In this document: positions 12,491 through 24,666 of the stretch, piece after piece
Numbering within the stretch: the first letter of the stretch is position 1
How the letters are laid out: every line of letters begins with the position of its first letter
Program-made: the position numbers and the translations under genes
Origin: Opisthorchis felineus
Lineage: Eukaryota; Platyhelminthes; Trematoda; Opisthorchiida; Opisthorchiidae
Direction of reading: 5' to 3'
Length of the DNA: 64,000 nt
Assembly (NCBI GenBank): GCA_004794785.1
Contig: SJOL01008894.1
Location: forward strand, 552,315 to 616,314
Notes under the pieces: generated by a model
The model's database searches: none
What the model was told of the DNA's origin: nothing
What the model saw: only the letters and a program-made list of their open reading frames with translations

Positions 12491-14247
12491 GCTGGACATA
12501 TGTAGGCAATGGAAGGATTAATGGGCGGATAGAGATCGTAAAGTGCAATACTTGTTAGTTGCATCAAGGGAAGACGTAAAATGTTTTGACCCACAAAAAA
12601 TCTAACTCCATGAAGAAAATCTTGAGTTTGAACTTACATCCCACGAAGTCAATTATCCTCGAATAATTTCCCCAATGAGGAACAGAATCATACCAGAAAA
12701 AAACTGCATAAATGATTAGAAGATATAACTGTTGATGATTTTTCGTGTGAACAACATATCTACTTGGTAATTTTGAGTATTTGCAGATCTGTAAAGTTCG
12801 TACTGACCTCCTTTCGTCTGATCAGTACTCACATAGCACGCACAGAATCGACAGAAAATCGGATTCGATTTTTGCTCTACTTAGAGCTTGCTAGGGATAC
12901 ATATCGCTGACTATACTGGGATTTGAACCCTGGTCACGTGACGTGCGAGGCTACTGTCATACCAATACACCGGCACACACTGAACGAATTTGAATTAGTC
13001 TAGCTATTTGTAAGCTGTTGGAAGGCTTTAGGTGCTCAACAAAACACACTATACAGCATTGATTGAATTATTTTTATTCATTTAGTGCATAGCCCACAAC
13101 TAGACAGCCTGGCAACTAATCACAATCACATCTTTCGGACAATCAGGGGATGCAGCTCAAAAATCATGAAGTAATCTCACAAAAGCTGTAAGCTTCCTTG
13201 AATACTTGACGAGAATGTTAAAACGATTTCTCGCAGTGATGAAGTCGTCGGTCTGTACTACGCTTGGTTTGGCTGTAACAGCATTTCGCACCCATATGTC
13301 ATTTGGTGCGACACTTCCGGATGAACCTTAATACACATCCAGTATTTTCGGGGGCACTCGCTGCAAGCCTGAGTATGCAGAGTCGGGAATGGTAAGAGCT
13401 TTGGAGAAATGGTCAGAGACTTTAATAGCACTGCGTACACTGTGTCATATTCACACAGCCAGGCCACTCCCTAAGAAACAAAACAAGGCTTTACATTTTT
13501 ACATTAAAGCACTGTAACCTACCTATTATATATCCTTGATAAAAGTCTGTCTTGTTCAAATTTGCCGCATGCCCAAGCCAAATGGTCTCCTGGTAGTTGA
13601 ATTGTCTCCCAAACCGAACTGAAAATCATTGACGAAAGGAGTGGGTAGTACGCACACGCGCTTCAGAATCGCATCGTTATAAATCATATTATGCTCGGGT
13701 ACAGCCACTTGGAGCCATTTCGTGTGGTTTATCTACACTACAGAGTTTTTGTCTTAGATCAAATCGAAGTACAATGAACACCTTTGTGCGATCAAATTTT
13801 TATATGAAATTCAAAACTCTCCGGTAGTTTTTTGGGAAAGTTTAATTTACTACACTTCTTACAGTTCACTAACTTGCTGATCTGATGTTAAAAATTCTGC
13901 AGATGCCTCTGCAAACGACTTGAGCGGACGCAAAATTTTGGGCTGGCCTCCTGTGTCATTGGGCCTGAAGCCATTTGCATAGTTGAAGTGGCCAAATTAA
14001 CATGCCATTCAGAAGGGCTTGACTAGAGTCCCTCGAGAAAAGTGCAAATGTAGGAGAATTACTTATGCCGCCACAGACTTCAGCGTTTCAAAAAGCACGG
14101 CTGCTACTGTAGGGAGAAAAACCCTTCGAAGAAGAGTTGCTTGTTAGAAAAACGCCAACTAAACGGTTACAGACTGTTGGACAGGAAGGTTAAACTCTCA
14201 TTTGCACGTTGTTTTTAAAAACGGAATATCCATATTCTTCTCGAACG

Positions 14248-14680
14248 CGTCTTCTTGAACTCTCCTGGATATTCATTGACTATCGCACAATTGCAAGCAA
14301 AAATGCATAGTAGTTCCACAAATTCCGTAATAAATCCCACCTTCCATTAGATCAAGGCGAAGTTACGAGAACACACATAATACTCGCATGTGTCATCAGT
14401 AGAGCCCACCGCTACAATGTGACCTGTGCGTTTCAGTGTGAACCAACCCGTCACAAGCTATTAGACGCAAAATTAAAATTCTCACTTGTACAGAATATTT
14501 GAAAAGTGAACATCCTTAAGCGCCTTCTTGAACTTTCCTAGACTTTCTTTGAATATTAAACAACAGTGAACGAGAGCTGCAAATCGGGTCGATAATTACC
14601 CTAGTAACCTCCACCTTCTATCAGAAGCAGGGCGGCACTTCGACACCAGATCAGACGCTACTCGCATGCTTCATCAGTAG
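14248..14680. repeat. Two tandem diverged copies of an unknown ~275-bp unit
   Basis: CGTCTTCTTGAACTCTCCTG at 14248 recurs as CGCCTTCTTGAACTTTCCTA at 14521, and TACTCGCATGTGTCATCAGT at 14381 recurs as TACTCGCATGCTTCATCAGT at 14659. The offsets are 273 and 278 bases. CCCACCTTCCATTAGA and CTCCACCTTCTATCAGA lie between the two markers in each unit. No coding potential is apparent. Confidence 0.7.
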
Positions 14681-15284
14681 TATACACTGTTACACTGAAG
14701 ACAGCACTTATTAAAAGCCCAATGCGCATGAGGGTGGTGTTAGTTTACTGTGTGTGGTAGACTTTCAGTACATATGATCACTCTAGAATCCTATTCTGAC
14801 CGTCCTCAGGAGCGGATTAGTTTGAGAATGCAAACTAGTGTGATGGAATTTGATAATGGATCAAAGGATGGATATTACATTTTATGCTTTCCTTTATCGA
14901 TTAATTAGTTGTGTTCAGCCTGTTGAAGACATCAAGGGATTTGGAGATATCAACGGCGATTTTGTCCCCTAGGTGAAGTCAGGCTATTTAGAAAAGTCGG
15001 GAATCGCTGTATAGCTTTTTTTATCCTTGTTGCCTTCTTGACAAATACTGAATTCACTTGCAGGACGAAACCTTACTTGAAAAATCTCCAAATCTCCCCA
15101 AACCAGGAAAAAACCACAAGTAGCCCAGAGGGAGGAATAATTCAACCGCCAACCGAACCTTCAAAATGAGAAGCCTTTACCCGAGAAACCGGTCAACTTG
15201 TGATCATGCAAGGGGAACCTCGTGAATGAAGGATGAGTGGCGCTCAGGAGTAAATTAATTACACTGCCGGTCCGCCATCGATGA

Positions 15285-15405
15285 CCAAGTGGGAGTTCGC
15301 GGCTTCGGATGTTCGGGTAGATTCCTGAGACTCGGACTGTTGATAATTCCCAACAAGGAGGAAACAGCCACACAGTGCTTCTCGGCTTTTCCATTCTGAC
15401 CATTT
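15285..15405 (+). mobile_element. SINE fragment (head decayed)
   Basis: It carries GGGAGTTCGCGGCTTCGGAT, GATTCCTGAGACTC, CTGTTGATAATTCCCAACAA and ACACAGTGCTTCTCGGCTTT, in family order. The A-box head is not recognisable. A 3'-type fragment, with TTCACTTGCAGGACGAAACC near 15052, lies just upstream. Confidence 0.55.
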
Positions 15406-15445
15406 TGTTCAATTTGCCTGCTACTACTGATCACTTCCGGAGCGA

Positions 15446-15620
15446 GATGGCCCTAGTGGTTAGAGCGCAAATTTACTGACCAGAAGGTCCGTGGTTCGAG
15501 GCCGACCTCTACCTCTCGACTTTCCCTGTCTAGGCTTGGGCAACCTGGCAGTATCCCAGCCATCGTGCTTCCTTCTGGTGGCATGGCAGTTAGGCACCGG
15601 AAGGGTGCTACAGCTGAACT
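15446..15620 (+). mobile_element. Second tRNA-like SINE family
   Basis: The head has TGGCCCTAGTGGTTAGAGCG, an A-box-like segment. About 33 bases further is GTCCGTGGTTCGAGGCCGAC, a good B-box match. A polymerase III tRNA-like start is therefore likely. It is unlike the Ser/Leu-like family in both boxes and in the body. A related fragment lies at about 50440-50480 (GACCAGAAGGACGCGGGCTC). Confidence 0.55.
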
Positions 15621-16161
15621 GATCAGTTTGGAAGGCCACACTAATTAAAGAGACATGACCTTCAGTAAGTCTTCCAAATGATTCACCCTCTTTGACCTCA
15701 AATGTACGGTTTCGCCGGTTTCGCCTGGAAGTGGTGATCAGTTGATGATCCCGCTCAGTCACGAAATTTGAACGGTGTCTCCAAGACCTGCCACAAACAG
15801 TAACATTTTGCGACATCATTGGATGCACAAGCGAATAACGAGGCTACAGAAAGTTATTCGGAAAATGAATGAGCTTGTTTCGGGCTGTTTCCGGACCAAA
15901 GCAGAATCCTTGCATACAAACACAAACAGTTAGCGCTCAGTTAATGCTGTCCTTTCTACCCTCTTTTGTAGGAGTTTAAACACGAGCACTGCACGCGGGA
16001 ATTCTTAACAATTTTGGGCGTGTTTCAGGGGTTTTAGCTACCATACTACTAACGACACTGGGAATTAAATGATTCTTCCTTCCGGTGGCAATCTCAGGAC
16101 AGTTACGTGATGAACAGAGTTGCACTGTCCTAGAAAGCATTCAGGATAACGACAAACTCAC

Positions 16162-16330
16162 CTTGTAAGTTGTGCGCTGTGGTGTGGTTATCGACCTCCA
16201 AAACAAGAAGGAATCGTGTGCGGAATCCACGAATACGATGATAATAGCCATCGTTAAGTTGGATTTTTGGACCAAGTACCCGAATCAACCCGCCACCGAG
16301 GTCATAATCAAGGATCAAATAGCCGGAATT
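16162..16330 (-). CDS. nrxn: Neurexin exon: middle of LNS6 domain
   Basis: This is a 169-base exon bounded by the acceptor AACTCACAG (AG ending at 16331) and the donor CAAG|GTGAGT (GT at 16161-16160). It enters in phase 0 and leaves in phase 1. It encodes 56 residues with the core of a laminin G fold: GYLILDYDLGGG, then IQLNDGYYHRIRGFR, then LVLEVDN. The pattern D-L-G-G-G, N-D-G-x-(Y/W)-H, then a strand ending in V-D is diagnostic for LNS domains. It aligns with the neurexin LNS6 segment that has NDGKYH before the VDS strand. It continues directly from the GDYLHVYL end of the preceding exon. In neurexins LNS6 is the domain shared by alpha and beta forms and the neuroligin-binding one; binding here is inference. 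Confidence 0.88.
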
Positions 16331-18399
16331 CTGTGAGTTTGGAAAGCAAGCGTGAGACTCATTCCAAACTCTGAAAATGAGGTCATCGTGGTCTGTCTAG
16401 TTACAAGCTTAGTAAACAGTCTTCTCAGGTCTCTTTATTAGGGCTATGCCACTAAAACGATTCGAACCTAAAACGCAGGAATATAAACGAACAGGCTTAT
16501 GCGGATTGGCAAACACATCGCCATTTTTTAGATTCCAATCCCGTTTATTGTTTGCTTTTTTAGCTACAGTGGTATTTTGGCACAAGGTTTTGCGGCGGCG
16601 TTTAAAAAAGAACGTCTGGCTCATAGAATTTGCTGTGCTATTTCACAACTCAACTTATTGTAAGTCACTGCAATGAATGATGTAGTTGACCTCTGTTGGG
16701 TTGGACAAACAGTCAATTTCTTCCGGTGGGGAAAAATGATTGTGAATCCTCCGGAGAATGGTCCCGTTTAGGGGGGTTTGTTGGACTCCGTCCAAAAGAC
16801 TCCAAATATTTTGAGCGGACAACGTGAGTTAAATTAGCCAGATCGATAATCCATTACAGACAACCAGACACATTGAATTCACCTCATGCGGCATAATATT
16901 GATGGTGAAAATTTCGCAAAACACCAGCTCGACAAACGACCGCCATGTCCTGCTGTCCTATCGACTATCGAAGGTAATTGTCCGCCGTAAAGGTTTCCGA
17001 AGCATGTTCCAAAAAAAGCTTGCTTAAATATTCACAACGGACATTCGTTTACGAACGTTTGTGTGCAGTAAAATCGGTGATTTCAGACATCCCGTTTATC
17101 TTTCAGTTACATGCTCATCTTGAAAAATTAACAAAATTATCCCGACTCTGCCTGAGGATAAAAAATACATTCGTCTGCACGCTGAGCGGAATCAGATAGA
17201 GCATGTCTTTTAAATGAGTGCATCTGAAATGCGTAACCTTGCGCAGTTGATGACATGGTTGGTAAAGTTTGTTTTATGGGTGGATTTCCGCATTCAAAAC
17301 AAGAAAAGCATAAAAGAACAAACAAGTTGGACAGTGTTCAAAAGATTCGGTCATCTTATTTCACAAGCAAGTATTATCTGACTGAGTTTGAAACTCAGCG
17401 CTTCGACGGGTGATGGCGACTCATCTTATTAGATATGTCTGTACAGCGAAACCAGTTCCACACACTCTCACACAGAAGAACTGAGTGAGCTATTTGCTCA
17501 TTTTCTCTTTTGAAGTATGTGTGAGCGACCCGAGATGCGATAAAACCCCACAACCGCAGATAAACCGAAATCTTTAAAGTCGCCTTTTCAGCAAGGATAG
17601 TTTACTGTCATTAATCACTGATTGTTTTAGAATACCGATAATTCTAAGGCGGTTACACAATGGGTTCAATTAACTCGCGGTCCCTATAGCAACTAAAGTG
17701 TGTTGTGAAAATCTAGTCGTCGTCAACTTGTTGTCACAACTGCATTGAGACACTTCACTTGCTGGAATGCGCAGTTAGCTCAGCTTACAATTACTATCGT
17801 TTCACATTGGTGCTGGTGACATGGTAAGAAGTGTATGCCAACTTACTGCAAACAAAGTGAGAAAATGCTGTAGCCATAAAAGTGGCTATGCGCCCGTCTG
17901 TTGCAGGTCTCATTCATACAACCTCATCCTTATTGTGCGCAAGCACTCAAACAGAAAAGGACCAATTTTCACAAAGCCCAAAATAGGTGAAAAACAGAAT
18001 CTTTCGAATAAATTCTCTCCCACTTGCCGGTCGATTGTGGTGCTAAGTGGTGCTTTGTATTGATGAGTTCCAATCACCAGGTTGAATTTTACTACACGAT
18101 ACTCACCAGTACTTAGGTCCGCTGGCCAAACTGATTGCACGGACAGGGGAAATCTGCTGTAGTACCTAATGTTACTGGCCTATGCCCTAACTAATTCTGC
18201 ATGGCTTGTCACTTCAAGACATTGGACTGAACTGCTGTTTATTTGCCTTTCTTGTTTCAGCCATGGATGTACTACGTAGGGGTATTGGTTACGAGTGAAA
18301 CCCAAATACTGGTTAAGTCTTTAGACTGAGGGCAGTGGGCCAGAAAGGAGTGACTCAGATCTTTGATATGAACAAGTGCAGACCAGCCCTCAACAACGC

Positions 18400-18540
18400 A
18401 TATGACCTATCTTTGTGATCTAGTTATTTCCAGTATGGTCAGTCAACACAGTCTACCTTCAGGTCTGTGAGAATTAGACAAGGTTTGTCAGGAGTTCTTG
18501 TCTCAGTTTTTGGGACTCGCATTTCTCCACGGTAGCACCA
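18400..18540 (+). pseudogene. Possible LINE reverse-transcriptase remnant
   Basis: One plus-strand frame reads FQYGQSTQSTFRSVRIRQGL, then SGVLVS. This resembles the R-Q-G block of non-LTR reverse transcriptases (G-V-R-Q-G-x-x-L-S-P). The catalytic Y-x-D-D block was not found in frame, and the surroundings are broken by stops. Only a short relic can be claimed. Confidence 0.3.
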
Positions 18541-20517
18541 GGTTGTCGGTCTGTTCCGCCGTAGGTTTCCTGTGATGGATGATATTCAGTCATCCTCTGA
18601 CTTTGACCGCGGCCTCAATGTGTGCGTCGGAGCAAAGGAGCTAGGGTTGGTCAGGTGGTTGCTCAGACGGTGGACACAAGTGGTCTTTAGTTGAAAGGGT
18701 TACGTACACTCTCCAGGTATCGCACACTACTGTAGTCTATGCCGAAAAGGACAGGGATATTTGAAGGAAGTCTCAAAACAGCACATTTACGTCTAACTAG
18801 TAACAAACGTCCTAAGTCATGGTGTAAGAATATTCTTCTGTGGCGTCACGTAGACTCAACCTTTCCTTCAAAAGGCAAACGCCCCCACTAACCTTTCACT
18901 CTTACACGTCGATCAGAAGCCGTACCTCTTTTTCACGAAAGCCTGAGTCGTGGGAGCGCAGAACTTTGGGTCAGAGTGAGGACAATATGCACTCCCTGAA
19001 AGGCAAAATCCCTTTGTTGCTTTGTAACTCAAAAGATAGAATATTTGTCAGTGTCCTGGGCAAAAGACGATCTGCCCATTGAAGCGGACCCGATAAGCTG
19101 CCTGCTGATATCGTTTTCATTTAATCTTCTGCCCAAAGTAAGTGGGACGAAATCACAAATTCCGTTTTCCTAGTTCCAACCACAACCTAAAACTGTCCAT
19201 TTCTGGACTCCAAAAGCTAATCCCTACCCGAAATAGTCTGCTGAATCCGTGTCATCATTGCCTGTATGAATGGCTGGCGTCTGAATTCGGCCAACAATGA
19301 TCAAAGCGCTGGACGCCTGAGCATACTGGGAAGCCACAGACAAGTTGCACTGGGCTAAATTTTGTGATGTTGCGCGAAAGCCCTTGGCACTATTGTAAAC
19401 TCGAGGAAATAAGAACGGCGGTCAAACATGTGAAGACCCGTTTTAAGCCATCAGTTGGCTTAAACGCTACAGCACAATAATACGTACCGGCATTAGTTAC
19501 CTCGTTAGCATAGAGGTGACATCATCATTCGTTTAAATTTCAGCGTAATGGTGCACCTACCTTAGCAACAAACATTCGAAAATCGACATCCTCTCAAAAC
19601 AGGATGACTTTGATGGACGGACTTATCCAGTGAGGACCACAGGTCCTCGAATTCCGCGGGATCGGTACCGAGAAGGCCAACGGAAGCCGTGTGGTCAGAT
19701 TATTGTGCACTTTTTCAAAACAAAGACTTAGGGATTCGGTCGCGAAGAATTTCACGGATACTCCGACACGGTGTCTATTCCCACTTACTCGATTGGACTA
19801 TCGTTTCCCAACCGAGCGCCGCGCAGCACAATTCACTGGCTTGTAAGGGCTACGGTGAACACAGATCGCTAAGCCTCAGCATGCCCATTACATCATCATT
19901 GCAGTAAGGTTGGAGATGAAACATTTGAAACTGTGAAAAATCAGGCTGATATCCCATTAGCAACTGGCTTCTATGGTGAGGTAGTTGAAAGTATCGAACT
20001 CAATGGTAGACTTATGACAAAATTTTGGGCGTTCAATTCTGATTTGATTAGGTAGGGTAGAAGATGAGCTAGGCCTCAGATGCCGTGACTGGCATGCTGA
20101 CGAAAGTCGACAAACAATGAGGCTGTTAACCGAAATAAATAAGGCAATTGCTACTCTTGTTGCCCACCTGAGTAGCGCGGCAAAGAAGCAAATTAAATGC
20201 ACGATTTAGAGGCCCTAAACATGAATGGTGATAGCAGAATAAGTAGCTAAAAGAATTTACTGCTTGGTGGCGAGACACAGCAGCTTGTAGACCATGCCAA
20301 CTCAAGCACTCCAGGGTGGTGATACGGGACAGAACATGAAGTCGGTTGCAGGACACTCTATGCGTCGTTTTTGAATACAATTACTGAACTGTAAAGCTTA
20401 GTCGACTGCTATAGGCATCAACACCAAGTAACGTTTCACTACGCGTCAAGTACCTGAAGAAATTACAACACCCCCGCACATCAGCACTTTTTACCTTCAG
20501 CTAACATTTCGTGTTGA

Positions 20518-20866
20518 GTTTGTCGAGTTTCTGGCTTCTGGCCAATTCGAGGGCAAATATGGAAAGCCAAAGTCTGTGGCTGAGAGCCTTACTGCTCGTT
20601 TACTGGTCGGCAGACTTATCAGTCTCCTTGTAGGATAGCAGAACACTGACTGTGTACAGGTGCGAGAGCCGCTGCTCGAAACGCTTCTGGGTGCAAAGCT
20701 TGGGGCGGATGTTTGTATCACATGGACTACGATAGTGTCAGCCACAAGGGCTTTCCGGGAGGGATGTTGGACGGAATTGAGCCCAGAATCTTACGCGATG
20801 GAATACGATAGGCAGGCTTGTTTTAAACCGGCAAAAGCTAATCGCAAAACAGCTTATATATTGTGA
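20518..20866 (+). pseudogene. Unrecognised decayed coding-like stretch
   Basis: A plus-strand frame is open over about 115 codons with one stop near 20638. It includes SVAESLTARLLVGRLISLL and EPLLETLLGAKLGADVCITW. The regular charge and hydrophobic pattern suggests former coding sequence, perhaps of a mobile element, but no motif allows a family call. Confidence 0.22.
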
Positions 20867-21364
20867 ACTGACTATCAAGAGACGCAATATTGGAGAACAG
20901 GCACGGCAGCAACAAGACAGCTTGCTCCCAAATCAACGCTATTAGCGTCAACACTGTAAAAGCGGATCAGAAGCACAGAGAATGGTGGCGTTCAACGGGA
21001 CGGGATAATCTGGTGTTCGTTATTCAAGGACGAACAACCCAAGACCAAGTTTCGATGTATGCAATAGGTACCCAGCAACAAACAAACTGAACTTCTGTGG
21101 ACTGTGGTAACATTTTAGCTGACCGTCTTGCACTGACTGGCAATCAGCATGCGCACATCAGTTTGCCGTCGAAGTATCGAGGGAAGAAACAAAGTTATCA
21201 AACCTTACGCAGTCGTTTGTTCTTATCAGGTGCTAGGAGCATCTTCCCAGGCCTCTCATCGTCTCTCAGGTGTGACTTTGACTTGACGTCCAAGCATTTC
21301 ACAGGTCTAATTGAATCTGCTACCACTGAATTCAAATGTCAACGGCCTTTTGGCATGTTGACCA

Positions 21365-21545
21365 GTCGCTCATGGCCAAACGGTTAGGTATTTAAACAGT
21401 GGCAGGAAGGTCGTGAGTTCGAGTCTCTCTGAGATTCGTGCAATGCCTACTGCTGCAGAAACAGTTTTAGAGTGCTCTTCGGCTTTTCAGCATAGATTGG
21501 GTTCACTGTCAGGATGAAATATCTGTCGATCAAATGTTTCCACTA
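21365..21545 (+). mobile_element. SINE copy, tRNA-Ser/Leu-like head
   Basis: CTCATGGCCAAACGGTTAGG is followed by GGAAGGTCGTGAGTTCGAGT, with the clearest B box of the family. Then come CTCTGAGATTCGTG and AGTGCTCTTCGGCTTTTCAG, and a tail GTCAGGATGAAATATCTGTC. Confidence 0.72.
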
Positions 21546-22636
21546 CACGAACACCACTTAAAACACCCGTGAACGCTTGCGTATATCGCAAGCCACTGAG
21601 TCATCTCTACTCAGTGAATTTCAACCGCTTAGTCGTTTCCACATGATTTTGAAATTAGTGACAGCCAGATTATCATGACTATGGTTTTGAAACCGCCTTC
21701 TTCACCTCACTATTCTGTCTTATTTCCTAAATTTATAATGGGTGGATGCCGCTTTATATGTGAACCAGCGGCTAATTCATGTGAGCTCACCTGTCCTACC
21801 CGGGGTACATTGGCGAATTCCGCTGTGATGGACAAACCCGAAAACGGGTGCTAACTTACTATGCGCGGATTCATGTTTTTAGATGCCCATGTGTGTAGAC
21901 GGTCCGAAATTACGGCGTAATATAATTAGATCTATAAACTACAGTGCAAAACGAAGCACAAGGAAAAAACTGCTTCAGCGGTGTTGCTTTAAACATGTGG
22001 TACATTGATAGATTAACGGATGGGACATATCTTTTTGAAGGAAAACTATTCACCATAAATGGGGGTTATTCGCCATGAGAGTGGTCACTAGGGGGAGGCG
22101 TCGACCGTGGCTCCTAAGCTCTTTTGGTCGTAGGAGAATATTCATTCAAAAGGCTCTCAAATGTGTCGGTGGAATGCTTCAGACAACACCAACCGGAAAC
22201 AACTACGACCTTGGCGATTTGAAGATGCAATATCTGTACCTTTTTCATGGGAAAATGCTCAACAAGCTACCAACAATATGTGCAAATTGATTGGTTTTGT
22301 TTTTTCACAAGGATGCATTGTGATTGGCTCAAAATTAGTTTGCCCTTGTCGTTCCATCAATACTACCCTAATACGAATGGCACACGAAACATAAGATGGG
22401 AAATGTTTTCTTTTCCTAGTCATAGTTCAAACTAGGACATAGGTGGATAAGGACGAAATGTCATGGGAAAGTACTGTGGTCTGGTTCACTTTTTTCTCGC
22501 AAATTCAAGAAGAAGACAAATTACCAAGCATGGTACAAATTGGTTTTGCCCAAATTGTTAACCGTGAAAAGAAATATACAAGATCATCCAAGCGTTCGTC
22601 CCACTCGGAGGTATGTAATGAAGTCCTTCCGCTGTT

Positions 22637-22657
22637 GCACACACACACACACACACA
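22637..22657 (+). repeat. (CA)n microsatellite
   Basis: About ten uninterrupted CA units follow GCTGTTG and precede GGGCTACACTG. Confidence 0.9.
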
Positions 22658-24108
22658 GGGCTACACTGAATATTTTTTCGGTTCTATCACGGTGAAGATA
22701 TTTTTGGACACTCTCGGCTAACAACAATAAACAAAACGTACACGATTTCGATGAAGCACCTTATTACTGGTCAAGCCAGTGATCTCTCTAATGGCGTTTT
22801 CACCATCACAATATGGCGTATGCTCCGTTTGTGCTCCACGCCCACCGGCGTTTGGTGGGCATCGATTGGAACACTATGATGACTGAACTACTCGGTTTTC
22901 TCCTAGGCCTTGACAACCTCGACCTGCGGTAATTTTTTCGTTCATTCTTTGGCTTACCTTAGAAGTCGTGGGAACAGCAACTTAGACTGTTGAGTTACTT
23001 TGTCTTGGAACAAAACTTTCATTAATTTTGAAGAGAAGCACTTATCCGCTGGTTAAGCTGGAAAAAAAGCGGAATTTGTTTTACCAATTAACTTGGAAAA
23101 GATAATGGTTTAGTTGGGTTTTTCGCAAACACCAGCATTAGGTGCGGCTTAACAGGTGCCTCTTTAGATGCCGGATTTGCCGTTTAATTAATGAACAGGA
23201 TCATCAAACAATTTAGGCTGGATCTACCGGTAAAAGGGTGAAAGGGATCAGTCCAAGGACTTTCCTTAGCGGCGTATCATGGCAGTGTGCTTTTCACCCC
23301 AGGTGTGCTATGGTGTTTTTAATTGTGGCTCCGCCTCAAAATTTTTCTTCCAATCTGCCAGCATCCGAATGGCGTACAACGTGACAGAAATGGTCAATTT
23401 GTCGGCACGTTTGTTGTCCAGGAAGCAAGATTCCTCCTCGGCTACGAGAGGTGGGGACGTACAGGATGGTAAATTGATCAAACAATACTACTTATCCACT
23501 AGGTTTTACTTGAATGTATCCGTTTCTCTACCCTGCTTCTACTGCATCACACCACAACGTCTTCACCAGCTTCAGACGCCTTAGTCCAATTGTGATATCG
23601 TTACTATGGTGATTAGATTGGACTCTGGAAACAGTTCAGTGAAAAGGAGCCTCGTGCCGTTTTTGGGAGTTGACAGAATTCTCACCATTTCCCACCTCCA
23701 CTAGTCAGCTACTTCACCCCATTCACACTCCGGACAAACCGCGTTTTCATCGGAAGTCGTCCGTTCCGTGTTCCGCCAAAGTTACGCACGATCTAGACTG
23801 AAAATGTCTGTAAAAGCTTTGTAAGTGGAGGGAAGAATGTTGGCCGAAAAACTGACAACAATTGAAGGGCTACAGAAACGTGAACAAGTATTCCAAATAG
23901 GCTGGTGCTAATCTCAATGCTAATTAGACCTTGCAAAATGCCGTGCTTAGGAATCCCACCGGGAATAGGGTACAGTGCGTGAAGAATGATTAATAGCAAG
24001 ACCTAATTCTTCGTACATCGATGATCCGATTACGTCGAGTTGCCTCCTCCAAATGACGAGATCCATTGTGAAAAATTACGAGTCTCGGCAAGTCCAAATA
24101 GGCAAAAG

Positions 24109-24208
24109 TAACCCATTTGTTTTCGGAAAAGTTTGGTAACAAACTTTTCCGAAAACGATGATTACTCAATCGGTTTCAAGCGTTTTTCACCTGGTTAACC
24201 CATTTGTT
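24109..24208. repeat. Perfect 17-bp-arm hairpin flanked by 13-bp direct repeats
   Basis: The left arm is 24119-24135 (GTTTTCGGAAAAGTTTG) and the right arm 24140-24156 is its exact reverse complement, with a four-base GTAA loop. TAACCCATTTGTT occurs at 24109-24121 and again at 24196-24208, overlapping the start of the hairpin. The layout suggests a small insertion or a replication-slippage product. Confidence 0.85.
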
Positions 24209-24666
24209 ATTAGAACTAACGGATGATACAAGAACATGGACTAAGTATGTTCTTCATCCACGGAAGCGGTCGAAAAATTCGCATAATTCAGACCATAGGG
24301 GGTTTATTGTTGGTCAACGGTGCGTTTGACATTTAAACGGCGCGTGGTAAGCAGTTCAGCAGGACAGCAAGCGTTAAACATTTTTTAGATTATGTTTCAG
24401 CCCCTATAGTGCACGTCGTCGTAGAAGTGTTTGATAAGTCCGGGGAAGACGAACGACCAGTTTAGTGGCAGTTGCTCTGTTTGTGGTCCAAACCTGAACA
24501 CGCGTCACTCGTCAGTAGCTAGAAATCTGACAATTCGATGCACACTATCCCTGATTTGAACATGACGTACAAGCACCTAGGTGACAGATTGGCACATATC
24601 ACATTGACATAATTCACACCAATACAAGCGCGAAGTAAACAACCATGCCTGCCAAACCACACTCAC

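Larger units (their letters stand above)
10019..16161 (-). other. Neurexin intron within LNS6; SINE-rich
   Basis: This 6.1 kb intron carries several SINE copies in both orientations (12.1, 12.3, 15.3 kb), a second tRNA-like SINE (15.45 kb) and a tandem pair of unknown repeat units (14.2-14.7 kb). One open stretch at 13477-13258 (minus) follows a good acceptor, TTTGTTTCTTAG, but in the incoming phase it hits a stop after six codons and shows no LNS resemblance. I treat it as non-coding. No other gene is supported. Confidence 0.5.
16331..24666 (-). other. Neurexin intron within LNS6; retroelement relics and one SINE
   Basis: This is the longest intron in the chain, 8.3 kb. It holds a SINE copy at 21365-21545, a possible LINE reverse-transcriptase remnant near 18.4 kb, a (CA)n tract at about 22637-22657, and a perfect 17-bp-arm hairpin at 24119-24156. 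Plus-strand open stretches around 20518-20866 and 21097-21387 read like decayed coding sequence but match no family I can name. No host gene is supported inside it. Confidence 0.5.

Noticed and set aside
13258..13477. Minus-strand ORF after a good acceptor inside the LNS6 intron
   Set aside because: In the phase required by the upstream exon it stops after six codons, and the long frame has no LNS or other recognisable pattern.
15446..15520. A true tRNA gene
   Set aside because: A- and B-box-like segments are present, but the acceptor stem does not close convincingly and related fragments occur elsewhere, so a tRNA-derived SINE is more likely.
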